A stretch of 64,000 nucleotides of DNA from the NCBI RefSeq assembly GCF_000443995.1, contig NZ_AUMC01000006.1, positions 496,001-560,000 of the forward strand, in the 5' to 3' direction. Shown here piece by piece: positions 43,847-51,792 of the stretch; position 1 is the stretch's first letter; each line of letters opens with the position of its first letter. The translations under genes and the position numbers were made by a program. The notes under the pieces were generated by a model. The model was given only the letters and a program-made list of their open reading frames with translations. It ran no database searches and had not been told where the DNA came from. The DNA comes from Bacteriovorax sp. BAL6_X (lineage in GTDB: Bacteria; Bdellovibrionota; Bacteriovoracia; Bacteriovoracales; Bacteriovoracaceae).

Positions 43847-44827
43847 ATGTCTTTAAGTAAAAAACTTGATTATGATTTACTTTCTCAACAACTTATTCGT
43901 GCAATCAGAGGGGATAAGAGTCAAGAATGGGTGAATCAGAAGATTGGTGCAAGTTCTAATATTGTCCACCGTTGGGAAAAAGGGCATACTAAGGCTTCAT
44001 GGGAAGACTTTCTATTGTTTTGTGCAATCTTTAATATCGATATCGAGGCCATTCTAATGTCTTATTTGCGCTTTAATGATGAGGCAATAAAAACAGATAA
44101 GCTACTCGAGTATATCTTTAGTAATAAGTCCCTAAGTGATATATCCAATTCTTGTAATATCTCGACTTCTAAATTAAGGCGTTTAAAAAGTGGCGAAACT
44201 GGTCTGTGTTTAAACGACTTTTTACAAATTATTTTTGGGCTCGATGAAATGGAGTCCATGGCACTTGTTTTTGAGCTTTCATCAAATCGTTCAATTGCTG
44301 CCTTAGATCACTATAATCAAATGCGTCTTGCGATCACTAAGCACTATTTTGAAAATCCAAATATTGGCCATGTGTTAGTTTCTTTGGATCTACCAGGCTA
44401 TAAAAAGCTAAGCTTTCATCAAGATTCGTTTATCGCTAAGGCCACGGGCCTTAGTATAAAGGAAGTAAATGAGATCATTGAAATTTGTGAGAAGAATAAT
44501 CTCATTGAGAAAGCTGAAGGGATTTACCAGGCCGGATCAATTAAGTTAAGTGATCGAGGAAGTGCTAAGCAGATGAGTGATGTGCGTCGCTTTTGGTTAA
44601 ATAAAGCAATTTCTAATCTTGAGAATAAGTCAGGTCTTGATGCCTATGGTTCAATGGTCTTTAATACGAGTCAAAGTGCCAGACAAGAGATCATTGCGCT
44701 TTACTTGAGGTTCTTTGAAGATTTTAAAAAAATTGTGACAGAGGATAAAGAAAAGAATAAAGATGTTGTGACTTTGATTCTAAATTTCAATCTATTCAAC
44801 CCTGGTGATGACGATATAAATGAATAG
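43847..44827 (+). CDS. TIGR02147/DUF4423-like transcriptional regulator
   Basis: 326 residues from ATG 43847 (the frame extends upstream to a TTG at 43784, which would add a hydrophobic stretch and is rejected). The N-terminus is a Cro/XRE-like helix-turn-helix (QEWVNQKIGASSNIVHRWEKGHTKASWEDFLLF). A second HTH-like segment follows near residue 85-105 (LSDISNSCNISTSKLRRL). The C-terminal half resembles the DUF4423 region found in Fibrobacter and Bdellovibrio-group regulators. Its target is unknown; the flanking secreted proteins are candidates. Confidence 0.65.
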   Translation: MSLSKKLDYDLLSQQLIRAIRGDKSQEWVNQKIGASSNIVHRWEKGHTKASWEDFLLFCAIFNIDIEAILMSYLRFNDEAIKTDKLLEYIFSNKSLSDISNSCNISTSKLRRLKSGETGLCLNDFLQIIFGLDEMESMALVFELSSNRSIAALDHYNQMRLAITKHYFENPNIGHVLVSLDLPGYKKLSFHQDSFIAKATGLSIKEVNEIIEICEKNNLIEKAEGIYQAGSIKLSDRGSAKQMSDVRRFWLNKAISNLENKSGLDAYGSMVFNTSQSARQEIIALYLRFFEDFKKIVTEDKEKNKDVVTLILNFNLFNPGDDDINE

Positions 44828-44963
44828 AAATATTGTCTTGTGTCGATATTTGTTACTTATTGTTCAAAATCGGGGAGAGTTTTTTAATATTTTGTTGCTG
44901 TGAATATATCCTTATCATTTTAATCTCTATACCTTATCCCTAAAGAAATATTAGGGAGGTATC

Positions 44964-45440
44964 ATGAAAAAAATAATTCTTACTCTACTTTTATCATTCG
45001 TTTTTATGGGAATGAGCTTAAGTACCTATGCGAACTCGACAGCGAGATTTGGATTAGAAATTGAAATGACTAATGTTATGACAAACGAAGTTGTTATCAC
45101 GGCCGAATGTGAAGTAACGCAAGTTCTTGAATGGCGAAATGGTATTAATGTTTTTAACTGTATTGCTAATGATAAAAAAATCTTAATGAAGAATGTTTCA
45201 AATGGCCTGGGCTATGATTATACAAAATCTAGTGCTTTCACTCATTATTTTCTAGATAGCTCAAAAGGTATTGCCGCTCAATTATTTTTAAATCTCGGCC
45301 TTGACTACGAAATTGAAAATGCGGGAACTCTTGAAGTTGTCTATCGTAATGATGGGCCTGAAGTTGTTTCAAATGACACAATTGTCGAAACAAATAGTGA
45401 TGTTCTTCTATTCTCTGTAACAAAGATTGAATACCTATAA
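44964..45440 (+). CDS. Secreted protein of unknown function
   Basis: 158 residues with a signal peptide (MKKIILTLLLSFVFMGMSLS, probable cleavage after TYA). The mature part is beta-rich and has a Cys pair (TAECEV, NCIAND), with acidic stretches near the C-terminus. GGGAGG precedes the ATG. No family is recognised. A bidirectional terminator separates it from the convergent HNH gene. Confidence 0.7.
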   Translation: MKKIILTLLLSFVFMGMSLSTYANSTARFGLEIEMTNVMTNEVVITAECEVTQVLEWRNGINVFNCIANDKKILMKNVSNGLGYDYTKSSAFTHYFLDSSKGIAAQLFLNLGLDYEIENAGTLEVVYRNDGPEVVSNDTIVETNSDVLLFSVTKIEYL

Positions 45441-45442
45441 TT

Positions 45443-45470
45443 AAAAAGGGAGCTGAGGCTCCCTTCTTTC
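45443..45470. terminator. Bidirectional terminator
   Basis: AAGGGAGC at 45446-45453 pairs with GCTCCCTT at 45458-45465 around TGAG; A-rich left flank and CTTTC right flank. It lies between convergent genes. Confidence 0.85.
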
Positions 45471-45476
45471 ATTTGA

Positions 45477-46040
45477 TTATGCTGCTAATTCAAATTGCAT
45501 TTTTTCTTTAGTAAGGTTCGTTAGTTTATCAAAATCATAAGTATACCTTTCTCTTAATAACTTATTCTCTTTAATAGTATTTACTAATGCCATTAAATGG
45601 TGTCCTTTGCGATAGTCGTTTTCTTCTTTATTCGACTTCTCACGATTACAAGTTGGACATAGAACCTGAAGGTTGTCGATCATAAACTCTAAGTGTGGGT
45701 GAATCGATTTAGGTTTAATATGATCAATATGCATATTGTCGTGCTCGATTCCACACTTAAGACACTTCGTGCCTTGGATACGAAAGACTTGCTTGCGTAA
45801 GTACTTCCAATTTTTCTCATTCCCAAATGCCACTTGAGATTTTCTTGTGTGAATAAATTTGGCAATCTCCATCTGCGTTCTAAATTCTGCTTGCTCGGCC
45901 TGCGCTAGACCAAATTTTGGTCTGATAACAAAAACAAATAGCGATAACATCAACGAGAGTGAGCCAATATACCATACTAGTGTCATGGCCAATTCACGAT
46001 AGAAACCAAACGATAATCCATTCATCGCGATTGCATTCAT
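45477..46040 (-). CDS. Membrane-anchored HNH endonuclease
   Basis: 187 residues from ATG 46040, fixed by a GGAGG eight bases upstream; the frame runs on to a GTG at 46112 that sits inside another AAGGAGG and is rejected. One membrane helix at about 18-40 precedes a linker. A complete HNH domain follows: zinc pairs Cys93/Cys96 (CLKC) and Cys128/Cys131 (CPTC), catalytic DH at 106-107 (HIDHIKPKS), Asn123 (DNLQ), and N...K (NREK). HNH nucleases cut double-stranded DNA; membrane tethering is unusual. A sigma-54-type promoter lies upstream. Confidence 0.88.
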   Translation of the reverse strand: MNAIAMNGLSFGFYRELAMTLVWYIGSLSLMLSLFVFVIRPKFGLAQAEQAEFRTQMEIAKFIHTRKSQVAFGNEKNWKYLRKQVFRIQGTKCLKCGIEHDNMHIDHIKPKSIHPHLEFMIDNLQVLCPTCNREKSNKEENDYRKGHHLMALVNTIKENKLLRERYTYDFDKLTNLTKEKMQFELAA

Positions 46041-46390
46041 TGCGTTTTCCTCCGTCAAAATGTCTGTGTAATGTGCGTGTGTTGTGTGTGCCTTGTTTAA
46101 GGACTTCTTCACCTCCTTGGCTATATAAAAGCAAAGGGCGTGCCAAAAAACATAACAATATTAGATGGTTATTATCTAAAAATAAGAATGAACAGGTGAC
46201 ACAAAGTAACTGTCTGATTTGCTCAGGATCAGAGCGGCGCCACAAAAGATTCAAATCTATATTATAAATAATGTTTTAAGTTACAAGTAGTCTAATTAAT
46301 TTGTGTTAGCCTAGCTAAGTGTTTTTTATTGTAGAAAAAAGTTCATCTTTCCGATTGGGGAGATATCTAATTTTATATGGATGGAATGTA
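46041..46390. other. 350-bp divergent intergenic region
   Basis: It separates the HNH gene (minus) from the large secreted gene (+). It holds the sigma-54 promoter (46130-46146), a GT-rich tract at about 46066-46095 in the HNH leader, an AAGGAGG at 46112-46118 that has no well-spaced start codon, and the two inverted repeats noted with the promoter. No strong + strand promoter is recognisable; TTGTGT near 46300 is a weak -35 candidate. No gene is seen. Confidence 0.6.
46130..46146 (-). promoter_or_regulatory. Sigma-54 (-24/-12) promoter for the HNH gene
   Basis: On the minus strand TTGGCACGCCCTTTGCT fits the RpoN consensus YTGGCACG-N4-TTGCW at every defined position, with exactly ten bases between GG and GC. 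Predicted initiation is near 46119, giving an about 80-base leader before the ATG at 46040. Two inverted repeats lie upstream, TTAGAT/ATCTAA (46161-46179) and TCTGAT/ATCAGA (46213-46233); the latter is placed where an activator site could be. Confidence 0.75.
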
Positions 46391-48508
46391 ATGAAGCGTA
46401 AAAAGACACTAGAAATTGCTAGTATCCTATTTTGTAAATTAATACTTGGGACTTTGTTTATATTGCCAATAAAAGTAAGTGCTGACGTCTATCAATGTCG
46501 CGTATTTTATGGAATGAAGTCAGATCAGTTCTTAGTATGTAAAGACAAACAAGTGTTAAAGCTTATACAGAATGGTCGGGCCAAAGATAATATTCTCGAT
46601 TTAAGGAAATTATTAGAAGTTAAGAAAAGCTCTGGAAAGAGCCGTATTAGTAAAGACATATTACAGCGTAGATATAAATCAACCTATTTTGATATTACGA
46701 CAGAAAAGAACTCTATAAGCACAAGTGCTGTTTATAATATTGATCATGAGTTATCAGCTTTCGCCTATGTTCTCTATGCAGTAAAAATGAGAAATACTCG
46801 TGCATTGATAGAGCTCATTGATCATTATGAATCCGATTATTTAAAATATGTTGCACTTCGCTTTTCATTTTTATTATCTGAAGAGGTAGAGATTCTTAAA
46901 TCAATAGGTGAGGATATACTTCTTGAAGCAAGTTTGTATGATGATTACTTCTTTTCAATCATAGAGAATTACCAATACAGTGAAGATGCTTTAGAGCGTT
47001 TTTTAGTGAAACTTGAAGATTTTGCTTCTCATAAGAAGAGTAATCAAAACTATGGAAGTATTGAGAGTAAGTTATTGGATGATCAATTTGTGTTTGAAAA
47101 AGTACAAAAGTTGATTAAGGTTGGCCTACCTGCAAATAGAGTTATGAAAGTAATGACGAATAGTTATAAGTTCAAAGTATCACTAAGCAAGAAGCGATTA
47201 AAGTTCTTATATGATCATGGGTATTCTCTATCTGAAACGTTTGTCTTAAAAAAGAACACTTTAATTTCACCACTGTCATTCTTACTACGAGAATCAAGTC
47301 AAAGCTATCTGGAGGAATATGTTTTCGAATTATCGTCTTATCTTAAAAGTGTCGATAGAGAAACTAGGGATAGTTTCTATAAAGATATTTTAAAGAATGA
47401 AAATATTAAAAATTATGAAAATTTAATGATTAAAAATAATTATTTTTTTAGTGATGGGACTAATATTGTAGACTATGCGTGGAAGAATCGTTTGTATTAC
47501 GCATTTTTCAAACTGCTTGATGGTTTTACTTATTCAAAATCAATTAATCCAAGAGAAGTTTCTAAGGAGGAAATTCGTCCTCTTATTAAGAGTCTTATCA
47601 AAGTAAGCCGGCGTATCGTAAATGATCCAAGGTATTACTCTCTGACAATATTAATAAAGAATGAGTTAGATGAGCTCGAAAATGAATATCGTAAAAATTT
47701 TAAAAAGGTATTTGAGTATAATGAAGTAGAGCTTAGCTACTTGTCTAAAGTTCATGAAGTCGTAGCAAAATATAAGGATATTAGAGGGAATCATTTTCGT
47801 GAAACGATTGAGTTTATCTCAAAGAATAAAAAGAAGATCAAAATTAATAATAAATTAAAATTATCTTATAATGTTGAAGCATTAGACATTGTTTCATCTC
47901 GTGCTCAAAGATATGAATACATCTTAAATAATGTTCAAAAGGATTCTGAAAGTTCATTTAGTTTGATCTGTATGGATGATCGTCTAAGACCTCTTGATGT
48001 GTATGATGCAACTTTAGTGATGGATAAAGAGAGCAAAAATGGAAAAGTTTATTACAAATCTTTAGTGAATCACCTTTCTGCTGAAATATGTACTTATTAT
48101 TATAGGCCATCTGATTTAAATCATATTGAAAGAATTTCGAAAATGAGTTTCTTTGAGAGTGAAAATGATGTTCAACCTAAGAAAGGGAGCTCTGTTCCAA
48201 TATATGAAAAAGGCAAATATTATATTGGTTTTAAAGATTTTGGTGAGGGGAAAGGAGTACTTACAACTAAAATAGATAATGAGTTGTTTAATGTTGTTAC
48301 AATAAATTGTCATTCTTTGGGCCTCGATCGTAGGCATCTCAGGTGTGATCACCGTGTTAGTATTATTAGTTATGGTGATATTAATAATGATGGGATTAAT
48401 GATTACATTCTTAGGTTAACTAATGAAAAAGCAAAATTTTCTAGTTTCTTTAGTACCGTTGTTTTTATTTCAAATAAACGAGGTCACGACAATGTTATGT
48501 TACACTAA
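46391..48508 (+). CDS. Large secreted protein of unknown function, AT-rich
   Basis: 705 residues from ATG 46391 (an upstream in-frame ATG at 46319 would bury the signal peptide). The signal (LFCKLILGTLFILPIKVSA) is followed by DVYQCRVFYGMKSDQ. A long Lys/Leu/Asp-rich helical middle has ankyrin-like spacing (RNTRALIELIDHYESDYLKY, LKFLYDHGYSLSET), and a C-terminal strand domain carries a DINNDGINDYIL loop of the DxNxDGxxD calcium-binding type. Codon use is more AT-rich than its neighbours. It precedes a smaller gene with the same loop by 9 bp. Confidence 0.75.
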   Translation: MKRKKTLEIASILFCKLILGTLFILPIKVSADVYQCRVFYGMKSDQFLVCKDKQVLKLIQNGRAKDNILDLRKLLEVKKSSGKSRISKDILQRRYKSTYFDITTEKNSISTSAVYNIDHELSAFAYVLYAVKMRNTRALIELIDHYESDYLKYVALRFSFLLSEEVEILKSIGEDILLEASLYDDYFFSIIENYQYSEDALERFLVKLEDFASHKKSNQNYGSIESKLLDDQFVFEKVQKLIKVGLPANRVMKVMTNSYKFKVSLSKKRLKFLYDHGYSLSETFVLKKNTLISPLSFLLRESSQSYLEEYVFELSSYLKSVDRETRDSFYKDILKNENIKNYENLMIKNNYFFSDGTNIVDYAWKNRLYYAFFKLLDGFTYSKSINPREVSKEEIRPLIKSLIKVSRRIVNDPRYYSLTILIKNELDELENEYRKNFKKVFEYNEVELSYLSKVHEVVAKYKDIRGNHFRETIEFISKNKKKIKINNKLKLSYNVEALDIVSSRAQRYEYILNNVQKDSESSFSLICMDDRLRPLDVYDATLVMDKESKNGKVYYKSLVNHLSAEICTYYYRPSDLNHIERISKMSFFESENDVQPKKGSSVPIYEKGKYYIGFKDFGEGKGVLTTKIDNELFNVVTINCHSLGLDRRHLRCDHRVSIISYGDINNDGINDYILRLTNEKAKFSSFFSTVVFISNKRGHDNVMLH

Positions 48509-48517
48509 GGTTTTTTA

Positions 48518-49288
48518 ATGAAAAAAAATATCTACAAAATCATACTCTATCTTTCTGCAATATTGTTTGCTGGCTTCTGCTTGTTCCTGTTTAATCCTAT
48601 CACCGGTGGACTAGGTGCGTACGCCTTAATCTCTGAGTTAAGACGTACGCCGGATCTTTTCACTCTTCTAAATGCAGATAAGACAGACTCTCTTTCTGGT
48701 GTTGATATGAACTTAGATGGTATAAGAGATGATGTTTATAGTTTTTCTATGAAAAATATAAAGAATAATAAAGTTCAAAAAGATCTTATGATCACTTATT
48801 TACAATATTATGAGCGTATTTTTTATGTTGAAAAATATTTTGTATCGCAGCTCAAGAGAGAAATTGAAATTTATAGAAATCTTGATTTTTGTATTGGTGA
48901 TCATATTGATTTTGATGATTACGACTTCAGAAAAAAAATGTTTTATCTTTATTTTAATACAGAAAAAAGAAGAGGTTACTATAGAAATATAGTTATTAAG
49001 TATGATGATATATACCCACAGAAGGATTATAGCACTTATGATTTTATTTCCTTTTATGAGCGTTGCTCTTACTTTCAAAATATTGATTTGTTTCCAATTC
49101 AGTTCAAGCTTTATCGAAAGCACTTCAATAATGACATTACTCAGGCCAAGCGTATTTCATTATACTCATACTCGGAGTTGATCGATATGAGAATATCTGC
49201 TCATGAGTTGGAAAGCATCAAAGTCTTTTATAGAGAGCTCGATGCACGCTACAAAGAAGGACAATTTAGTGATATGAGAGGTTGGTAG
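48518..49288 (+). CDS. Exported or membrane-anchored protein with Ca-binding-type loop
   Basis: 256 residues: an N-terminal hydrophobic segment (about 8-28, IILYLSAILFAGFCLFLF) that may stay as an anchor, then DMNLDGIRDDVYSF near residue 69, a DxNxDGxxDD loop. The rest is rich in Tyr, Asp and Lys and is predicted helical. Its sequence is strikingly AT-rich. It lies 9 bp after the large secreted gene, so the two form an operon, and both share the loop. It ends one base from the convergent gene's stop. No family is recognised. Confidence 0.7.
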   Translation: MKKNIYKIILYLSAILFAGFCLFLFNPITGGLGAYALISELRRTPDLFTLLNADKTDSLSGVDMNLDGIRDDVYSFSMKNIKNNKVQKDLMITYLQYYERIFYVEKYFVSQLKREIEIYRNLDFCIGDHIDFDDYDFRKKMFYLYFNTEKRRGYYRNIVIKYDDIYPQKDYSTYDFISFYERCSYFQNIDLFPIQFKLYRKHFNNDITQAKRISLYSYSELIDMRISAHELESIKVFYRELDARYKEGQFSDMRGW

Positions 49289-49289
49289 C

Positions 49290-50234
49290 TTATCTGAAAA
49301 CTGTGGTAAGACTCTTCATCACTTCACTAACACTTGGCAGATCACGAATGGCACCCGATGCCTGGCCCACCTCCAATTCACCTTCCTCTATATCACCATC
49401 AAGCATACCAAGCTTGGCGCGTCCTTTTCCTAGGTGCTCAACTAGCTTTTCAACTGGTGCACATTCGAGTTCGAGTTTAAGTGACTCCATGGCAAATTTA
49501 TTTTTTAAAAGTCTCACTGGTACATATGGTTTCATTTGAAGGCGAGTGTCTCCAGGCCCTGCTTTTAAGATCATCTCTTTATAATTCTGGTGGGCGCTAC
49601 TTTCTTTGGTCATAAGAAAGCGTGTTCCAAGTTGGAGACCGCTTGCTCCAAGGCATAGGCCTGCGGCAATTGTACGTTCATCAAAGATTCCACCTGCTGC
49701 AATGACTGGGATTTTAACTGTATCGCAAACTTGTGGGATAAGACACATTGTTGTGATTTCATCTCTTCCATTGTGACCTCCGGCCTCAAAACCTTCGGCA
49801 ACAATGGCGTCTACACCAGCATCTTCACACTTCTTGGCAAGAGCAGGGCTTGAGGTTACATGAACAACTGTGCATCCTTGGTCTTTTAAAAACTTTGTAT
49901 ATTTCTTAGGTGAGCCTGCTGAAGTAAAGAAGATTTTAATTCCTTCATCTAGGCAGGTTTGGATTTGTTCTTCTGCAAGACGATACAGAAGAGGAACGTT
50001 AACTCCTATATGCTTACCTTCATCTAAAAGTGATTTAGCTTTTCTTAAATGTTGCCTTAAAAGATCCGGCTTCATTGAACCGGCACCAATAAGACCTAGG
50101 CCTCCAGCATTACTTACTGCGGCAGCTAATTTTGAGCCTGAGACCCAAACCATACCACCTTGAATGATAGGGTACTTAATATTAAAGAGCTTACAAATTA
50201 CATTATCTTTTAAATCGAATATATTAAATTTCAT
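49290..50234 (-). CDS. FMN-dependent nitronate monooxygenase / FabK-like enzyme
   Basis: A TIM-barrel flavoprotein of 314 residues with YPIIQGGMVWVS at the N-terminus, VNVPLL, the active-site EGFEAGGHNGRDE near residue 143, PVIAAGGIFD and GLQLGTRFLMTKES. Both nitronate monooxygenases and FabK enoyl-ACP reductases share these motifs; AEGFEAGGHNG fits FabK-like members somewhat better, but the substrate cannot be fixed. It overlaps mnmD by 11 bp and is probably co-translated with it. Confidence 0.85.
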   Translation of the reverse strand: MKFNIFDLKDNVICKLFNIKYPIIQGGMVWVSGSKLAAAVSNAGGLGLIGAGSMKPDLLRQHLRKAKSLLDEGKHIGVNVPLLYRLAEEQIQTCLDEGIKIFFTSAGSPKKYTKFLKDQGCTVVHVTSSPALAKKCEDAGVDAIVAEGFEAGGHNGRDEITTMCLIPQVCDTVKIPVIAAGGIFDERTIAAGLCLGASGLQLGTRFLMTKESSAHQNYKEMILKAGPGDTRLQMKPYVPVRLLKNKFAMESLKLELECAPVEKLVEHLGKGRAKLGMLDGDIEEGELEVGQASGAIRDLPSVSEVMKSLTTVFR

Positions 50235-50976
50235 TTAAATCCTTGTCTGAAAGAGGGGGAGTCTTTGATCGACTGAGCTCTACCTCTAATTTTTCGTCTT
50301 TGTATTGGCCGTCAGTGAAAGCCCGAGTGGCGGTTCGTTTATTGCCAAAACCTTTCATATTGGTAACGTGAAAGTCTGCTTCTAACATGGCCTTTCTTAT
50401 TTTGACCGATGCACTATATGTTGTCATTACTGAATTATTACTACACAAGCTACGCAGATTCCTGAACCATTCTTTAGTCCATAATGAAGGATTTTTAGTA
50501 GGTGAAAAAGCATCTTGATAAATACAGTCCACCTTAATATCTTCTAGGATAAGTTTCTTTATAGTTTCTCTGGCGTCACCAATAAGAATTTCAACTTCAA
50601 AATTATCACTGATGGCAAATTTAATTTTATCATCAGAAATTTCTCCTTTTGAAAAGTTATTCTGATGACAAACCCATTGAGCAAGTTCAGGATCAATTTC
50701 TGTAGAAATAAACTTGATCTTATTTTGACAGTTTTTTGTTTCATTAAAGGTTGCCGTAATTCCTAGGCCTACTCCAAGTCCAATCTCTAAAATAATTATA
50801 GGAGAGTTGTTTGCTCGGGCAAGAACGTCACATCCATAAACATAGTTATGAAGGGTTTCTTCATATGCTCCAGCAATAGAATGACAATTCTCATTAAAGA
50901 GGCCACTGTGAAGTGTGAGATGGCCATCAGCGGTTTCTACCGCTTGGTATTCACCTAATTTTGTTTTGAATTTCAT
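50224..50976 (-). CDS. mnmD: tRNA U34 methyltransferase MnmD (MnmC N-domain type)
   Basis: A stand-alone SAM methyltransferase of the MnmC(m)/DUF752 family that completes the mnm5U modification at tRNA position 34. Signatures are LEIGLGVGLGITATF for SAM binding, TEIDPELAQW, the diagnostic YQDAFSPTKNPSLWTKEWF, TYSASVKIRKAM and a MKGFGNKRTATRA end. 250 residues, with no oxidoreductase domain, so it is the single-domain type. It is the first gene of a two-gene unit with the FabK/NMO-like enzyme. Confidence 0.9.
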   Translation of the reverse strand: MKFKTKLGEYQAVETADGHLTLHSGLFNENCHSIAGAYEETLHNYVYGCDVLARANNSPIIILEIGLGVGLGITATFNETKNCQNKIKFISTEIDPELAQWVCHQNNFSKGEISDDKIKFAISDNFEVEILIGDARETIKKLILEDIKVDCIYQDAFSPTKNPSLWTKEWFRNLRSLCSNNSVMTTYSASVKIRKAMLEADFHVTNMKGFGNKRTATRAFTDGQYKDEKLEVELSRSKTPPLSDKDLNEI

Positions 50977-51053
50977 AGGTAAAATTTAACATTTGAGCTA
51001 TTTCACGGCCATGGAAATTTAAGTTTACTTAAGTGTATCCGACAAGATTATTG

Positions 51054-51767
51054 ATGAATAAGGTTTTAAAATCAAAATTCTTTCATATTTTAATGGCCAT
51101 TACCGCTTCCCTTGTGATGTCTTCATGTGGTGAATACGGTGGTGGTCCTGCACCTCTTTCGAGTGCTCAAATCGGAAGTATTGTTGAAGTTCAACCTTCG
51201 TTAGATGAGCTCTCTCTCTCTAATGCCCGTTCTGCCTGTTCTCGTTTAAGAGCAATGAGAATGAATCTAGCAAGTACTGACGATATCGACACGATTAAAT
51301 TTGAAGTACGTAGTGGCTCTTGTAATGGAAACCCTGATGTTGCGACAACCAGAGCTACAGTAGATGCTGTTTTTAATAATAAAATTACATTATCAGTAAC
51401 GACTCTGTCTCAATATGATATTCCTGGCAAGTTACTAGAGGAAACTGTTAATACGGATGAAGATGGAATTATGCAACAATTTTGTCATGCATTCTTTAAT
51501 AACGCTGATCCTAATCAAGTTTACTCAAACTTCTTAGCTCTAGGAGTTGTATATTCTTTTCCTAATTCAAATACTATAATGAGAAGTGTTGTGACTAAGA
51601 ATACAGCAAATGAAACAATATTATCACAAAAGAAAACTTATATAATTGAAGCAAACTCAGTTGCTACTAGAAATGCTATGATTGAAAAGATCGAATATGA
51701 AACACAATGCTCCAATGGAAATGTGAAGTACGATTACCAAAATATTGAAGAATATTCTCTAAAATAA
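51054..51767 (+). CDS. Lipoprotein of unknown function (paralogue of 24422)
   Basis: 237 residues from ATG 51054, chosen because the signal peptide then starts MNKVLKSK; no clear ribosome-binding site exists. The signal ends VMSSC (lipid Cys25) followed by GEYGGGPA. Cysteines at SACSRL, GSCNG, QFCHAF and TQCSNG are present. The order of the SSC+acidic/Gly start, early helix with Cys, QQFCHAFFNN segment and late strands parallels the lipoprotein at 24422. The function is unknown. Confidence 0.72.
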   Translation: MNKVLKSKFFHILMAITASLVMSSCGEYGGGPAPLSSAQIGSIVEVQPSLDELSLSNARSACSRLRAMRMNLASTDDIDTIKFEVRSGSCNGNPDVATTRATVDAVFNNKITLSVTTLSQYDIPGKLLEETVNTDEDGIMQQFCHAFFNNADPNQVYSNFLALGVVYSFPNSNTIMRSVVTKNTANETILSQKKTYIIEANSVATRNAMIEKIEYETQCSNGNVKYDYQNIEEYSLK

Positions 51768-51789
51768 AAAAGCCTCTTTCGAGGCTTTA
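51765..51789. terminator. Bidirectional terminator
   Basis: AAAGCCTC at 51769-51776 pairs with GAGGCTTT at 51781-51788 around TTTC. The A-run to the left gives a strong U-tail for the acyl-CoA dehydrogenase gene; it also ends the lipoprotein gene. Confidence 0.88.
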
Positions 51790-51792
51790 AAA

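Noticed and set aside
45477-46040. HNH gene as part of a CRISPR or restriction-modification system
   Set aside because: No repeats, cas genes, methyltransferase or specificity subunit nearby.
46041-46112. N-terminal extension of the HNH protein to GTG 46112
   Set aside because: The GTG lies inside its own AAGGAGG with no spacing, while ATG 46040 has a properly spaced GGAGG.
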